Origin: Paenibacillus sp. RC334
GTDB lineage: Bacteria > Bacillota > Bacilli > Paenibacillales > Paenibacillaceae
Assembly: GCF_030034735.1 (NCBI RefSeq)
Contig: NZ_CP125370.1
Coordinates: 1,860,001 to 1,924,000 of the forward strand
DNA length: 64,000 bases
Reading direction: 5' to 3'
Position numbers and translations under genes: made by a program. The notes under the pieces were generated by a model. That model did not search any database, was not told where the DNA came from, and was given only the letters and a program-made list of their open reading frames with translations. Numbering within the stretch: the first letter of the stretch is position 1; every line of letters begins with the position of its first letter. Positions 44,577 through 53,155 of the stretch are shown here, piece after piece.

Positions 44577-46910
44577 TTGCGCTTACTTCAAACTATTGTA
44601 AATAAATATTATGGTGGGCTGGTTACGGAAGCGGCGGGACCAGATTTTAAAACAAATTATACCTATGACCTTGCGGGACGCCGAACCAGCATGACAGATG
44701 GGCAGGGAATGACCTCCTATGCCTATGATCCAGCAAATGGGGCGTTGACTGGACTGAAATACCCGGACGGCACGCAAATAACCTACGAGTACAACAAGCA
44801 GTCTCGCACAGGCTATGTGCTGACCGATGGTGCTGGTACGTCTATGCACGTTCAATCCAAGCTGGATAGTTTGGGCCAAGTGACTCAAATGGACGTTAGC
44901 AGTGGAGCCGGGACAGCGGGCGTACAGAGTCTGGCAGGAGCGAGTGCTGCTACGGGTGGTTCACTGGATCGTATGACATTTGAGTATGCACCGAATGGGT
45001 TGCTGAAAAGTCAGGCTTCAAGCCGAGGGCTAAGTACGCGATTCAGCTATAACGGACTGGATTTGTCCGGAGTTACGGTGGAGCAAGGCGGTGCGGCATT
45101 GCACCAATTTGGGTATGAGCGGGATGGGAATAAAAACATCATCGGACGTACACAAAACGGAACCACGGATCAATTTGGATATGACCCGTCCAACCGAATG
45201 GCCAGCGAAGCCGCAGGTGAGAAGAACAAGACCTACGGCTATGATCCGAATGGAAACCGAAGCGCCGAAGGCAGCGGCAAAGTGTTCGGCATGGAAAACG
45301 CCAGTTATGGCTATGATTCCGTCAGTCGTCTGACCCATGTGAGCGGTGAAGGCAAAGAGGTCGGATACAGCTATAACGGAGACGGGCTGCTGTACGAGCG
45401 TACGGAGGGTGGCAAAACGACCCGGTATTACTATGATGAAGAAGCGAAGCTGATGGCGGAAGCTGAGGTCGAAGGTGGAGCGGCGAAGATCACGTATGCT
45501 TATGTGTATGACTTGTCCGGTCAACTGTGGGCGAGACAGGACAAGGCCAGCGGACAGCTGCAATATTACCAACTGAACGGCCACGGGGATGTGGTGGGCC
45601 TGAGTGATAGTGCGGGCAAGGAGCTGAACAGCTACAGCTACGACATTTGGGGCGGCCCGAAGACGGTGAAAGAGACTGTTCCGAACGTGTTGCGCTATGC
45701 TGGTGAGTATTGGGACGACACGACTGGACTCCAGTATTTGCGAGCCCGCTGGTATGATCCGGGCACAGCGCGTTTTATGGGCGAGGATACGTATCAGGGA
45801 GAAATAAACGAGCCGTTAAGTTTGAATGGATATACGTATGTGCATAATAATCCGTTGACTAACAGTGATCCAACTGGGAATTGGTGTACAGCGACGGTTA
45901 GGGGGAAATATTATTCTCACCCTGGATATTGCAGTGGCTCAGGTAAAAATGCAGACTATATTTCAGATTCCATTTCCATTAATTTTGGTCGGTCTATCTA
46001 CGCTGCAGGAGTAAAACAAGGGACATGGTATCCTAAAGGCGCGACTCGGATTACATGGGATAAATCAGGTATATCTGATGCTGTTATGGGTTGTTACTAT
46101 GATGTACAGTGTGCAAGTTTTGTAAGTGGTTCCCTTGTAGAAGGACCTGCCATAGCTAAAGTGACTAAAAGTAAAGGTGCCGGTGCGGGCAAAACAGCAA
46201 AAGATATAATAAGTAAATGTAATTGCTTTACAGCGGGTACGGAGGTTCAAACAGATGAAGGGGAGAAACCGATTGAGGACATTGAGGTAGGTGATAGAGT
46301 CCTAGCCAAAGACGATGAGACAGGAGAAATGGCTTACAAGGAAGTTGAATGGCTCTTTCAACGTGATGTTAAGGAAACATATAATATTACTGTCGGCGGC
46401 GAAATCATAACGACTACTGACGAGCATCCGTTTTGGATTGTCGGCAAAGGTTGGGTCAAATCCAAAGACCTATTGGTGGGCGATATTCTTACAACCTCGG
46501 CTGGCAAGGAATTAGACATTGAGAAAATTGAGGTTAAGAAGGAACATGCTACTGTATACAATTTTATGGTAAAGGACTTCCATACGTACTTTGTATCGAA
46601 TCTTGGAATTTGGACGCATAACAGTTGTGGTACTGGATGGATAAAACATGACACGTACAATGAAATTCGTAATAAGTTTGGTAAAGATGCAGTAGACAAG
46701 TTTACTGATGCTATGAATAAGGGGTTAGTTAGTGGACAAGGGGCAAATGGAATCAAACTCCTTTCAGGAGATGGGGTTAAGGTAGGAGGTTCTTTCTTTA
46801 AATATGAAATTAAAATAAAAGGTAAGTATGGAGATTGGAGGGTTTATGGTAACTATGACGCGAAATTAAATCGAATTATATTTAACAAATTTGACAAAGG
46901 AAAGCATTAG
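44577..46910 (+). CDS. Orphan Rhs core fragment with variant HINT domain and toxin tip
   Basis: An unbroken 777-codon frame, but with no ribosome-binding site or signal peptide; real homology starts at ~44613. The core piece (44613-45880) is almost identical at DNA level to 36888-38150 of the main gene. Then come a linker, a HINT domain starting C-N-C-F-T-A-G-T-E at ~46220 that differs from the main one (E-K-P-I-E-D-I-E-V-G-D-R, T-D-E-H-P-F-W), ending H-T-Y-F-V-S-N-L-G-I-W-T-H-N, and a ~95-residue tip with W-I-K-H-D-T-Y-N-E-I-R and Y-E-I-K-I-K-G-K-Y-G. The tip family is unknown to me. It looks like an intact donor cassette; its immunity gene follows. Confidence 0.75.
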   Translation: MRLLQTIVNKYYGGLVTEAAGPDFKTNYTYDLAGRRTSMTDGQGMTSYAYDPANGALTGLKYPDGTQITYEYNKQSRTGYVLTDGAGTSMHVQSKLDSLGQVTQMDVSSGAGTAGVQSLAGASAATGGSLDRMTFEYAPNGLLKSQASSRGLSTRFSYNGLDLSGVTVEQGGAALHQFGYERDGNKNIIGRTQNGTTDQFGYDPSNRMASEAAGEKNKTYGYDPNGNRSAEGSGKVFGMENASYGYDSVSRLTHVSGEGKEVGYSYNGDGLLYERTEGGKTTRYYYDEEAKLMAEAEVEGGAAKITYAYVYDLSGQLWARQDKASGQLQYYQLNGHGDVVGLSDSAGKELNSYSYDIWGGPKTVKETVPNVLRYAGEYWDDTTGLQYLRARWYDPGTARFMGEDTYQGEINEPLSLNGYTYVHNNPLTNSDPTGNWCTATVRGKYYSHPGYCSGSGKNADYISDSISINFGRSIYAAGVKQGTWYPKGATRITWDKSGISDAVMGCYYDVQCASFVSGSLVEGPAIAKVTKSKGAGAGKTAKDIISKCNCFTAGTEVQTDEGEKPIEDIEVGDRVLAKDDETGEMAYKEVEWLFQRDVKETYNITVGGEIITTTDEHPFWIVGKGWVKSKDLLVGDILTTSAGKELDIEKIEVKKEHATVYNFMVKDFHTYFVSNLGIWTHNSCGTGWIKHDTYNEIRNKFGKDAVDKFTDAMNKGLVSGQGANGIKLLSGDGVKVGGSFFKYEIKIKGKYGDWRVYGNYDAKLNRIIFNKFDKGKH

Positions 46911-46929
46911 AAAAGGTGTGTTGATAATT

Positions 46930-47250
46930 ATGAATGTCGGGGAATTAAGAGAATGGATTATTAATAACAATATCGAACATCGTTCAATAGAGGGATTCTG
47001 GATTGCGTTTAATAATTATATGGAAGAATCTCCAGATGAGTTTAAAATCTATTTTAATTCTTTTAGTGAACAGTTTTTGGATATTAAAGTACAACAAGTA
47101 GCACTGATGATTAGTGATTATCCAGAATATGAATCAATTCATGTTGTAACGTACATCCCAATTATTTATAATTCCAGAACGATTGGGCTGTTCAGATTGT
47201 TTTTCTCTCTTGATGGTGTAGTATATGATGATTATTTTTCACTGGATTGA
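46930..47250 (+). CDS. Immunity protein paired with the HINT-linked toxin (copy 1)
   Basis: A 106-residue cytoplasmic protein beginning M-N-V-G-E-L-R-E-W-I-I-N. It starts 19 bases after the toxin stop, with AAAGGTG upstream; ATG 46930 is preferred to the overlapping in-frame start at 46891. It is clearly related to the gene at 48310-48630 (shared W-I-x-N-x-x-x-E-x-R, N-Y-M, V-V-G/T-I-G-x-x-R-L-x-x-S/T-L-D-G-x-V-Y-D). Each follows a related toxin tip, which supports a true toxin/immunity pairing. Confidence 0.7.
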   Translation: MNVGELREWIINNNIEHRSIEGFWIAFNNYMEESPDEFKIYFNSFSEQFLDIKVQQVALMISDYPEYESIHVVTYIPIIYNSRTIGLFRLFFSLDGVVYDDYFSLD

Positions 47251-47257
47251 TTTTTCT

Positions 47258-47290
47258 GACCTTGAGGAATTATCCTCAAGGTCTTCCTTT
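47258..47290 (+). terminator. Terminator after immunity copy 1
   Basis: GACCTTGAGG (47258-47267) pairs with CCTCAAGGTC (47274-47283), followed by TTCCTTT. Confidence 0.82.
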
Positions 47291-47450
47291 CACCTGCACC
47301 TATTATCGAATGAGCCTAGAATCGAACTTAACATTCATTACCCTCGTATAATATTTCTCTAATATAGCTGTAGGCACGTGTATAGTCTTGAATAGTATAC
47401 CCTTTTATTTTAATGTTCCACCCCCGTTATAACGTAAAATCATCAGATAA
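47279..47450 (+). repeat. Degenerate inter-cassette spacer, copy B
   Basis: Matches 39806-39993 in ordered blocks (CGAATGA, AATCGAA, ACCCTCGTA, TATACCCTTTT, AAAATCATCAGA). The stretch 47451-47632 after it shows nothing I can assign. Confidence 0.5.
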
Positions 47451-47632
47451 AAAAAGAAACAGGCAATCATCTGCATTATGCGATAGCTAGTCAACATCCT
47501 TTACAGCATGTTGAAGAACAAAACCGAATACCGTCTTATCGCTATACCTGAACGGCGGCAAGCTAATGATACAATCGCAGTAGCTGAAATAGTTGCTACC
47601 TTCTTTCTTCCCTGAACCAAGTTTATAACTAA

Positions 47633-48289
47633 CAAAGGGGAGAAGAATATCGAAGACATTGAAGTCGGTGATAAGCTTCTTTCCAAGGGTGAAGCGACTG
47701 GCGACGTAGCTTACAAAGAGGTTACGGCAACGTTTAACCATAAGACGGATGAGATTTATAACATCCATGTGGGCTACCAAGTCATGAATCAACCTTCAAT
47801 CATCCGTTTTATGTTGAAGGTAAAGGGTGGACGTTCGTCAAAGACCTCAAACCCGGTGACTTGCTTGTTCAGAGTGACGGGAATACACTCAAGGTAGACA
47901 GCATTGAACTGGAACACAAGCAGGTTAGGGTTTACAACATGACGGTTGATGAGTTCCATACCTACTTTGTAAGTGATCTTAATATTTGGGTTCATAACAC
48001 TAACTGTGTGCAAGCTTGGATAAAAAGAGATACCTATACTGATATTCAGGATGCATTCGGAAAAGAAGCCGCTAATAAATTCTCAAATGCTATGAAAAAA
48101 GGATTTGTAAATAGTGCTAAGAGTGATAATGGTATAAAGGCACTATCTGGTAGTGGAGAAAAAATAGGCAGCACATATTATAAATATGAAATTAAAGTAG
48201 TTGGTAAATATGGAAATGCAAGAGTATACGGTAATCTTGACCAAAAATCGGGCCATATTATATTTACCAAATTTGTTAAATCACATTAA
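47633..48289 (+). pseudogene. Orphan HINT fragment and toxin tip (copy 2), frameshifted
   Basis: Begins with G-E-K-N-I-E-D-I-E-V-G-D-K, the main-gene HINT type, without any Rhs core. A base is missing near 47786 (V-I-E-S-T-F of the main HINT becomes a shifted V-M-N-Q), after which the frame recovers at Q-S-D-G and runs through H-T-Y-F-V-S-D-L-N-I-W-V-H-N-T-N-C. The tip (W-I-K-R-D-T-Y-T-D-I-Q, Y-E-I-K-V-V-G-K-Y-G) is related to the tip at 46620-46910. So the same toxin family is joined here to a different HINT. It is not expressible as it stands. Confidence 0.65.
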
Positions 48290-48309
48290 TTAGGGAAGGT
48301 TTGTGTTTG

Positions 48310-48630
48310 ATGGAAGTTGGGAAACTGAAGGAATGGATAGTTAATCATCAGGTTGAAAAAAGAACTCTAGAAAATTTCTTTCTAAACTTCGATAATTATA
48401 TGAAAGAACAAGCAGAAGAGTTTCACATGTTTTTTGGAGATTATGATGATAAATATTTGGATGTATATCTAAAAAAAATTGCTTTAATGTTGGATAATTT
48501 TCCGGTGCTTGATTATGTTCATGTCATTTCTTATTTACTAATTGAATATAAAGGGAAGGTGGTAGGTGAATATAGGCTACTCCTTACTTTGGATGGAGAG
48601 GTTTATGACTTCTTGTTAACTTTATATTAA
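48310..48630 (+). CDS. Immunity protein paired with the HINT-linked toxin (copy 2)
   Basis: A 106-residue cytoplasmic protein, M-E-V-G-K-L-K-E-W-I-V-N start, 20 bases past the toxin stop, with AGGGAAGG upstream of ATG 48310. It is homologous along its length to the immunity gene at 46930-47250. Since its toxin partner is frameshifted, it may be kept to resist siblings that still use the toxin. A terminator follows. Confidence 0.7.
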   Translation: MEVGKLKEWIVNHQVEKRTLENFFLNFDNYMKEQAEEFHMFFGDYDDKYLDVYLKKIALMLDNFPVLDYVHVISYLLIEYKGKVVGEYRLLLTLDGEVYDFLLTLY

Positions 48631-48637
48631 GTTGGAG

Positions 48638-48667
48638 GGTGGCAGCAGAAAGTTGCCACCTTTTTCT
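48638..48667 (+). terminator. Terminator after immunity copy 2
   Basis: GGTGGCA (48638-48644) pairs with TGCCACC (48654-48660), followed by TTTTTC. Confidence 0.82.
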
Positions 48668-48836
48668 TTGCTTTGTCAAGATTACAACTAACGAAGGAAA
48701 ATATTGATATTAAAAAATACTAGTTTTTATTTATTGTTAAATAAGGTAAGTATTTGAGGTATTCAAGTATCAGTATCAGTTATTTTACAATGTGAGGAAT
48801 CATTTTAGTGAGAATTTAATGACTGGAGGGAAGGAA

Positions 48837-49487
48837 ATGAAAATGCCTATCTGGTTCAAAATAATATGGATGATACCTATTCTTATAAATATAGCGGCTT
48901 TCATATGGTTTATTTTAGGCTCAACGGGGGGCTTTCAACATGGACATGATATCTTGGGAACCGCTACAATGGTTTTATTTGGAGTTCCGTCAATTATAAT
49001 TGTATTAATATCGTTAACGTATATTTGGCAGGGATGGGCCCCATTTAGTGGAATAAAATATGTGGTGTCAGCAATATTGATGGCATCTTTACTGTTTTTT
49101 TCTTATTATTTAGTAGATGGAACTCCCACTCGAGGATGGCTATATGATAATGTTGATAGTGATCCAGTACGCTTAACTTCAGATCAAAAATATGAATATC
49201 GTATTGATTTAATTAATCCTTTCCAGAGGAATTGTAGGGAGCAATTACACTTAAAAAATATTTCAACAGGAGAAGAAAAAAATATTCCTATTTCAATTAG
49301 AAAGGAAAATGAGGGCTATTCAGGTGGAGGTAGCGAGGACTGGGCTTGGGGTATTTTAAAACCGACATATGTACCGAATCAATACGAGTTGTCTACACTG
49401 GACGAACATAATAATGGGAGGTATGGTATGGATCCCAGAGTTTTTCTAATTGATGTAGAGGCGGGGACTGCGCAAATATTGAAATAG
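48837..49487 (+). CDS. Orphan membrane immunity protein (paralog of 43852-44505)
   Basis: A 216-residue protein, near-identical in layout and sequence to the immunity protein at 43852: same K-M-P-x-W-F-K-I-I-W-M start, three membrane helices and G-W-L-Y-D-N-V-D-S-D-P-V-R domain. GGAGGGAAGGAA lies upstream of ATG 48837. No hydrolase toxin precedes it. The duplicated block continues past the gene into the terminator and the first part of the Rhs core, so it was copied as a cassette boundary unit. Orphan protection is the likely role. Confidence 0.72.
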   Translation: MKMPIWFKIIWMIPILINIAAFIWFILGSTGGFQHGHDILGTATMVLFGVPSIIIVLISLTYIWQGWAPFSGIKYVVSAILMASLLFFSYYLVDGTPTRGWLYDNVDSDPVRLTSDQKYEYRIDLINPFQRNCREQLHLKNISTGEEKNIPISIRKENEGYSGGGSEDWAWGILKPTYVPNQYELSTLDEHNNGRYGMDPRVFLIDVEAGTAQILK

Positions 49488-49503
49488 GATTTTTGAATAT
49501 TTT

Positions 49504-49541
49504 ACCACAATGCGATATAGTTTCGTGTTGTGGTCTTTTTT
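49504..49541 (+). terminator. Cassette-boundary terminator, copy 3
   Basis: ACCACAA (49504-49510) pairs with TTGTGGT (49528-49534), then CTTTTT. Same loop as copy 2. Confidence 0.8.
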
Positions 49542-49593
49542 AATTATCAGTCCTTAATTGCGCTTACTTCATGTTATTGTAAATAAATATTAT

Positions 49594-50208
49594 GGTGGGC
49601 TGGTTACCGAAGCGGCGGGACCGGATTTTAAAACCAATTATACCTATGACCGTGCAGGACGCAGAACCAGCATGACAGATGGGCAGGGAACGACCTCGTA
49701 TGCCTATGATCCAGCAAATGGGTCGTTGACCGGACTGAAATACCCGGACGGCACGAAAATAACCTACGAGTACAACAAGCAGAGTTTGGCAGGGGCGAGT
49801 GCTGCTGCGGGCGGATCACTGGATAGCATGACGTTTGATTATGCCCCTAACGGGCTGCTGAAAGGTCAGTCTTCAAGCAGAGGACTGAGTACGCGATTCA
49901 GCTATAACGGACTGGACTTGTCTGGGGTTACGGTGGAGCAAGACAGTACAGCGCTGCACCAATTTGGTTATGAGCGGGATGGGAATAAAAACATCATCGG
50001 ACGTACGCAAAATGGCGAGGATACGTGTCAAGGTGAGATAAGAGATCCGCAAAGCTTAAACTGGTATGCATGCGTTGCGAATAATCCGTTGGGGTATGTT
50101 GACCCGAGCGGGCAAGAATTTATGCCTACGACTAAAGGCGGAATATTTTATACTAACCAGAAGAACATTATACATTGTGAAAGAGTAGAGATTTTTGGTT
50201 CAGAGTAA
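49594..50208 (+). pseudogene. Rhs core fragment with two internal deletions and a short tip
   Basis: Starts G-L-V-T-E-A-A-G-P-D-F like the other core pieces. Relative to them it lacks ~45 residues after Y-E-Y-N-K-Q and ~200 residues after R-T-Q-N-G, yet stays in frame, then ends N-P-L-G-Y-V-D-P-S-G-Q plus a ~35-residue tail. No start signal is visible. It is the most worn cassette, at the array's far end. Confidence 0.65.
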
Positions 50209-50219
50209 AGCCAAATTCG

Positions 50220-50250
50220 CCTTGAGGGATAAATTCCTTCAAGGTTTTTC
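50220..50250 (+). terminator. Terminator at the end of the Rhs array
   Basis: CCTTGAGGGA (50220-50229, one G-U pair) pairs with TCCTTCAAGG (50235-50244), followed by TTTTT. Confidence 0.75.
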
Positions 50251-50968
50251 ATTTGCATTGGACTCATTGGGTTATTTTATGCAGATGAATTGAATATGGG
50301 AATTTCATAATAGGGAAGTATAAGAGTACAATGGGTACAGCCATAAAGCTGAATTAAATATATTTAAAACTATTGCCGTAGAGTCACGTTTAATTGCAGA
50401 GTATAATGCAATTGATGGTGAAGGAGTTCTCTACAACTTGGAAGCAATAAGGAGAATTAAGACTAGGGGATTTCTTTTTTTATGAAAATAAGAGCAGGTT
50501 CGGAAAAAAAGAAGTTATCTTATTTTCAGAAGAATGTCTTAATGAAGTTTCAATAATTATTGTATGACTGTAAAGGGGAGTGGTCTGTTATAGCCACTTA
50601 ATACTGAGTACAAAATTCATGAAAGGCTTGTTTTATAAGCTCTAGTTCTACTAAAAGAATTTATTAATCGCTTGCATTTTAACTCAGCTAATTTATTCAC
50701 AACTTTGTAATCTCGATGGTCGGGGAGATTGCGAGATTGTTGTCGAATTGTTTCACTATATTTACATACTATACTCTGGTAATCTATTAATATATATAGG
50801 GGGGGGACGGAAAGGCGTTCCGATTCAAAAAGTTGAGATACGTTTATGTTCTATATGTTTAGTGAATGTCTATATTGCCATGTCTATACCGTCATGTCTG
50901 TATAACTTCATAGACAAGCTAGAGATAGCTCCCGCACATATAAAATACAGCACAGGATGGTGTAAGTA
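50251..50968. other. Long intergenic region with decayed coding sequence
   Basis: No intact gene. A ~52-codon fragment at about 50327-50485 (Y-N-G-Y-S-H-K-A-E-L-N then I-A-V-E-S-R-L-I-A-E-Y) reads like part of a lost immunity or toxin gene. An inverted pair AATCTCG/CGAGATT lies at 50709-50738. The promoter of the deacetylase gene must lie near the right end, but no clear -35/-10 pair was found. Confidence 0.4.
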
Positions 50969-52105
50969 ATGAAGTTTTTGAATGTAAAATGGATGGCTGT
51001 ATGTTTGATGGCAATCTGTTGTTTGGGTCTGTTGGGCATACATACGAATACGGCAAGTGCGCAAGCGAAGACTCCTTTGCTGGGAGTCAATGATGTATTA
51101 CTGGATTCTAATACGATTCAGCCGGTGATGGAAAATGACAAGTTGTATGTACCTATCGTTACATTAGGTCAAAAGATGGGGATTTCGACTTCGGTCAGCG
51201 GACGTACATTGCAGTTGACGGGACATAATCGCAGCTTTACGCTGGATGTGACCAAGGGTGATGTTTTTGAGCGCGGAGGACGTACGATGGTGCCGATTCG
51301 CACATTGGCGGATGCCTTCGGTTTTACCATCACGATACCTTCAAGCAATGTATACCGGATTCAGAATGCGAATGCAAGCTTGTCTGATGCACAATTTTTG
51401 AACAAATTTGCCGCAGAAATTAAACAGTATGTTGCTGTGAAGCCAGGAAAATCTGGCAATACAGGAACTAAGGGGAACGCTTCCCCATCAAGCCGTACGA
51501 TTTATTTGAGCTTCGATGACGGTCCTACAGCCCATACTTCACAGTTGTTGGATATCTTGGATAAATATAATGCCAAGGCGACTTTCTTCATGTTGGGACC
51601 GGAAATTCGTCAACATAGTGCAGTTATGAAGAGAATGGTAGAGGCGGGTCATGGTTTGGGCTTGCACGGGATGACGCACCAGGTGAAGAAAATCTATGCT
51701 TCTCCGGCAGCGGCGCTTGCAGAAATGAATCAGGATAATGAGATTTTATTCCAGGCAACAGGGCAACGCACTTCTTTAATTCGTACGCCTTATGGCAGCA
51801 AACCTTATTTGAATAAAGCATTCCGTGATCAACTGACGGGTGCAGGCTATCATATTTGGGATTGGAATGTAGATTCCAACGATTGGCGTTATACCAAAAA
51901 TCCAGAGCATTTTGAACAGAGCGTTCTGCGTGATATTAAAAGATTGAAGAAACAAGGCAGAACACCTGTCGTTCTTATGCATGATAAGCCATCTACGATC
52001 AAGGTGCTTCCACAGATCATGGCAGCTTTGCAGAAAGAAGGCTATTCGTTCGAGCCGTTAAATGGCAATTTGACTCCACTTAATTTTTGGAATGATCATC
52101 GTTAA
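50969..52105 (+). CDS. Polysaccharide deacetylase with copper amine oxidase-like N-terminal domain
   Basis: A 378-residue exported enzyme. Residues 1-32 form a signal peptide ending A-S-A-Q-A. Residues ~40-130 are a copper amine oxidase N-like module (Y-V-P-I-V-T-L, M-V-P-I-R-T-L). Residues ~170-365 are a NodB carbohydrate esterase 4 domain: S-F-D-D-G-P-T (catalytic base and metal Asp), H-G-M-T-H-Q (metal His), R-T-P-Y-G-S and the D-W-N-V-D-S-N-D-W segment, with V-L-M-H-D at the end. It should deacetylate peptidoglycan or another N-acetylglucosamine polymer. GGATGG precedes the ATG. It borders the Rhs array. Confidence 0.88.
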   Translation: MKFLNVKWMAVCLMAICCLGLLGIHTNTASAQAKTPLLGVNDVLLDSNTIQPVMENDKLYVPIVTLGQKMGISTSVSGRTLQLTGHNRSFTLDVTKGDVFERGGRTMVPIRTLADAFGFTITIPSSNVYRIQNANASLSDAQFLNKFAAEIKQYVAVKPGKSGNTGTKGNASPSSRTIYLSFDDGPTAHTSQLLDILDKYNAKATFFMLGPEIRQHSAVMKRMVEAGHGLGLHGMTHQVKKIYASPAAALAEMNQDNEILFQATGQRTSLIRTPYGSKPYLNKAFRDQLTGAGYHIWDWNVDSNDWRYTKNPEHFEQSVLRDIKRLKKQGRTPVVLMHDKPSTIKVLPQIMAALQKEGYSFEPLNGNLTPLNFWNDHR

Positions 52106-52120
52106 TTGAATAGCTGTCAG

Positions 52121-52170
52121 AAAAACAGGCTACCCTACTTTATTTTTTTGAAGAGGGGGTCTGTTTTTTT
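52121..52170 (+). terminator. Terminator after the deacetylase gene
   Basis: AAAAACAGGCTACCCT pairs imperfectly with AGGGGGTCTGTTTTTTT (52121-52170). Confidence 0.65.
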
Positions 52171-52335
52171 ATAAGCGGTAAGCAGAAATCAGGCGTGTTG
52201 GATAAACAAGTATTACGTTGCCCATAAATTTTATATGAATCTATGAATTACATATCCCTGTTCAGGTCATATGACTTTACGGGTTGCCACGTCGCTGCAT
52301 ATATTGCAGTAACCGCCCCGAGAGGAGGAACAGGT

Positions 52336-52761
52336 ATGAATATTAACCCGGCTATGTTTAGTATGTTTTGTGCTACCACAGGTGCCATTATAACATTTGC
52401 ATTTGGCGGCTGGAATCAGTTGATGGTGCTGTTCACAGTTGCGATGGCTGTTGATTATGTGACAGGAGTTGCCGCAGCGATTAAGACTGGACAAGGCTTG
52501 AGCAGCAAAGCCGGTTTTTGGGGATTGACGAGAAAGGCTTTGATGCTGATGGTGATTTCTTTGGCACATCATATGGATCTCCTGATGGGCACCGAAATCA
52601 TGAAAGGGGCGGCGACGTATTTTTATTTATCCAACGAATTAATCTCGATTACAGAAAACTGCTCACGCATGGGCTTGCCACTTCCACCAAAGCTCAAGAA
52701 TTTTTTTGCTCTGCTGAAGGACAAGGAGTCTGGTGGGAAAGATGGTGGAAAAGATCGCTAG
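52336..52761 (+). CDS. Phage-type holin family protein
   Basis: A 141-residue membrane protein of the Cph1/holin 4 family: hydrophobic segments at about residues 8-28 and 31-53, the conserved V-D-Y-V-T-G-V-A-A-A-I-K motif near 45, and S-S-K-A-G-F-W-G-L-T-R-K near 65. Holins form membrane holes that release lytic enzymes. GAGGAGG precedes ATG 52336. There is no endolysin, portal or other phage gene nearby, so it is a standalone chromosomal holin, possibly used for spore or toxin release. That role is speculation. Confidence 0.82.
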   Translation: MNINPAMFSMFCATTGAIITFAFGGWNQLMVLFTVAMAVDYVTGVAAAIKTGQGLSSKAGFWGLTRKALMLMVISLAHHMDLLMGTEIMKGAATYFYLSNELISITENCSRMGLPLPPKLKNFFALLKDKESGGKDGGKDR

Positions 52762-52843
52762 AATTATAAAGCTTCTTTCCGTATGTGGGGCGTTATGATA
52801 AAATTTTGAAGAGAACATTTTAAAAGATAAGGAGCCTATACGT

Positions 52844-53131
52844 ATGATTAAACATATTGTTTTGTTCAAATTGAAAGACCGCTCCCCTGAAAGCATTGAG
52901 CATACGGCATCCATTTTGCGCAGCATGAACGGTAAAATCAAAGAACTTCTGTCACTCGAAATAGGTACGGATGTGATTCGTTCGGAACGATCTTATGATA
53001 TTTCCCTTACGGCTGTAGTCGAAACATTGGAGGACTTGCAAACGTATCAGGTACACCCTGTGCATCAGGAGATCATTGTACACATGAATGAAGTGAAGGA
53101 TGTATCGATCGCAGTTGATTATGAAATTTGA
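52844..53131 (+). CDS. Dabb (stress-responsive alpha/beta barrel) domain protein
   Basis: A 95-residue dimeric alpha-beta barrel protein. It begins M-I-K-H-I-V-L-F-K-L-K and shows the family segments L-E-I-G-T-D-V, Y-D-I-S-L-T-A-V-V, and Y-Q-V-H-P-V-H-Q. Related proteins are small stress-response or polyketide-cyclase-like proteins; the biochemical role of this one is unknown. AAGGAG precedes the ATG. It is followed after 24 bases by the YutE-like gene. Confidence 0.85.
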   Translation: MIKHIVLFKLKDRSPESIEHTASILRSMNGKIKELLSLEIGTDVIRSERSYDISLTAVVETLEDLQTYQVHPVHQEIIVHMNEVKDVSIAVDYEI

Positions 53132-53155
53132 AGCGGTTACGGGAGGTGCAGGATC

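Noticed and set aside
33798..50208. Insertion sequences or transposases as drivers of the cassette array
   Set aside because: No transposase frame, terminal inverted repeats or target duplications were seen; homology within the Rhs core explains the rearrangements.
52336..52761. Holin gene as a sign of a prophage
   Set aside because: No integrase, capsid, portal, tail or endolysin gene in the window; neighbours are chromosomal.
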